Translations under genes and position numbers: made by a program
Assembly (NCBI RefSeq): GCF_014837155.1
Contig: NZ_JACYHA010000001.1
Location: 124,001-188,000 of the forward strand
From: Litchfieldia stipae
Lineage (GTDB): Bacteria; Bacillota; Bacilli; Bacillales; Bacillaceae_L
Length of the DNA: 64,000 bases
Direction of reading: 5' to 3'
Notes under the pieces: model-generated
Told to the model about the DNA's origin: nothing
What the model saw: only the letters and a program-made list of their open reading frames with translations
Database searches by the model: none
Shown: piece after piece, positions 62,914 through 64,000 of the stretch
Numbering within the stretch: position 1 is the stretch's first letter
Layout: each line of letters starts with the position of its first letter

Positions 62914-63945
62914 TTAGTCACGCATTTTTGGATCCAATGCATCACGTAGTCCATCTGCCATTAAATTAAATGCAATCATTAATGCACTTATTATAATTGC
63001 AGGAAAGATCATTATATGAGGAAATATTTGAATGGATTTATAGCCGTCTTCAATTAAAGTTCCAAGTGATGCTGTTGGTGGTTGTAATCCTAGTCCAATA
63101 AAGCTCAAGAATGCTTCGAAGAAGATCGCACTTGGAATAGTAAACATTGTGTTAATAATGATTACTCCAGTTACATTTGGAATTAGATGTTTCCCAATGA
63201 TTTTTCGATCCTTTGCACCTAATGTTTTAGAAGCTAATACGAACTCTTGATTTTTCAACTTTAGAATCTGTCCACGAACAATTCGGGCCATACCAACCCA
63301 ACCGGTTATCGTTAAAGCAATCGTAATTGAGAGGATACCTGGGTCTAATACGAGAATCATTAGAATAACGACTACCAGGTTTGGGATTCCTACTAGAACT
63401 TCAATAATACGTTGCATAACGTTATCTACACGTCCACCGTAATATGCAGAAATACCTCCATAAGCAACACCTATAATCATATCAATGACTGCAGCTAACA
63501 ACGCAATATATAAAGAAATCTGCGTACCTGACCAAACACGAGTCCATAAATCACGACCAAGCCCGTCAGTTCCAAACCAAAAATAATCATCGATTCCTTT
63601 TTGTGCATATACATCAACTTCTCCACTACCATCAGGAGCTTCCATCTTTCCATCTAACCCTAACCATCCAATATGCTCAAGTACTGGCACTTTTGGAGGA
63701 AGCTTAGCACGGGATAGATTTTGATCATCAAATCCGTGACTATTCATCATCGGACCGAAGAGTGCAAATATCGCAATGATTATTAATAGAATCAGTCCAA
63801 AGATAGCAGCTTTGTTCTTTCTTAAGCTTCTCCAAGCATCCTGCCAATAGGTTAAGCTTGGTTTCGCTATTTCTTCGCCTTTTGTGCTATCCAAATGGGC
63901 TGGCTCAAATAGTTCTTTCGGTAAATTATTTGTTGATTCCTTCAT
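62914..63945 (-). CDS. oppC: Oligopeptide ABC transporter permease OppC
   Basis: The protein has 343 residues. A cytosolic N-terminus is followed by one helix (IFGLILLIIIAIFALFGPMM), a large external loop and five more helices. The ATPase-contact loop is ASKTLGAKDRKIIGKHLIPN. Its ATG overlaps the oppB stop by one base (TAATG). Confidence 0.93.
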   Translation of the reverse strand: MKESTNNLPKELFEPAHLDSTKGEEIAKPSLTYWQDAWRSLRKNKAAIFGLILLIIIAIFALFGPMMNSHGFDDQNLSRAKLPPKVPVLEHIGWLGLDGKMEAPDGSGEVDVYAQKGIDDYFWFGTDGLGRDLWTRVWSGTQISLYIALLAAVIDMIIGVAYGGISAYYGGRVDNVMQRIIEVLVGIPNLVVVILMILVLDPGILSITIALTITGWVGMARIVRGQILKLKNQEFVLASKTLGAKDRKIIGKHLIPNVTGVIIINTMFTIPSAIFFEAFLSFIGLGLQPPTASLGTLIEDGYKSIQIFPHIMIFPAIIISALMIAFNLMADGLRDALDPKMRD

Positions 63946-64000
63946 TACTTTTTACCTCCAGCCAAACGTATACGTGGATCAATAACTCCATAAAGGATGT
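63945..64000 (-). CDS. oppB: Oligopeptide ABC transporter permease OppB (C-terminal end only)
   Basis: The last 18 codons translate as ILYGVIDPRIRLAGGKK and stop, the usual OppB C-terminus. The stop TAA overlaps the oppC start. The rest lies beyond the right edge. Confidence 0.8.
   Translation of the reverse strand, partial: ILYGVIDPRIRLAGGKK

Noticed and set aside
1-64000. CRISPR arrays, prophage or insertion sequences
   Set aside because: No regularly spaced repeats, cas genes, phage structural genes or transposases were seen; the only mobile-like sequences are the short inverted-repeat elements.

Overview
The window looks like the chromosome of an endospore-forming member of the Bacillaceae. 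The DNA is AT-rich, Shine-Dalgarno sequences are strong, and TTG and GTG starts are common. It carries sporulation genes (SpoVAC/SpoVAD/SpoVAE, SpoVIF, a CotV/W/X/Y/Z and CotO coat block) and the Spx, MecA, YjbH, CoiA, RelQ and FabI neighbourhood known from Bacillus subtilis. No phage module, transposase or CRISPR array is visible.

Layout. (1) 1-9.5 kb is a cell-surface locus: a DUF5693 membrane protein (cut by the left edge), a DUF4127 protein, a lipoprotein, a GH18 hydrolase and a subtilisin-like protease that both end in three S-layer-homology (SLH) domains, and a LysM lipoprotein. (2) 9.6-11.2 kb is a lone GH13 alpha-glucosidase. (3) 11.4-16.4 kb is a tight six-gene minus-strand operon: a radical-SAM activase-like protein, a membrane protein with a ComEA-type helix-hairpin-helix (HhH) domain, a Ycf46-like AAA+ ATPase, a DUF2997 protein, a DUF1257/Ycf35-like protein and a GYF_2+HhH protein. 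Three of the six share the C-terminal tail G-R-x-I-D-F. This is the best candidate here for an uncharacterised system. (4) 16.7-21.4 kb holds a P-loop kinase, tRNA-Val(GAC), a c-di-AMP riboswitch with terminator ahead of a glutamate-type symporter, and an MHYT-GGDEF-EAL protein. (5) 21.5-27.2 kb is sulfur and metal related: metC and metI under a SAM-I riboswitch, a SCO1 protein and an SsuABC-type ABC transporter.

(6) 27.5-60.7 kb is, in inverted order, the yjcH-yjbD block as I remember it from B. subtilis, with lineage-specific additions: a DUF421 gene, a YhcN-spoVAC-spoVAD-spoVAE operon of the second (spoVA2) type, a tiny basic CGCG protein gene behind a near-perfect sigma-K promoter, mgtE, a rodA-like gene and cardiolipin synthase. 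The coat genes have sigma-K-type promoters and some share an upstream TGTCCYWWAC element. (7) 60.9-64 kb is the 3' part of an oligopeptide permease operon (oppF, oppD, oppC and the last codons of oppB).

Functional themes are surface anchoring to the secondary wall polymer, spore formation and germination (Ca-DPA channel, coat, mother-cell amidase), protein quality control (Spx, its adaptor YjbH, MecA, PepF), competence (CoiA and an UvrD-like helicase with a related N-terminal zinc-finger-like domain), and alarmone/second-messenger control (RelQ, c-di-AMP riboswitch, c-di-GMP enzyme). Two copies and one decayed remnant of a roughly 165-bp inverted-repeat element lie in intergenic gaps.
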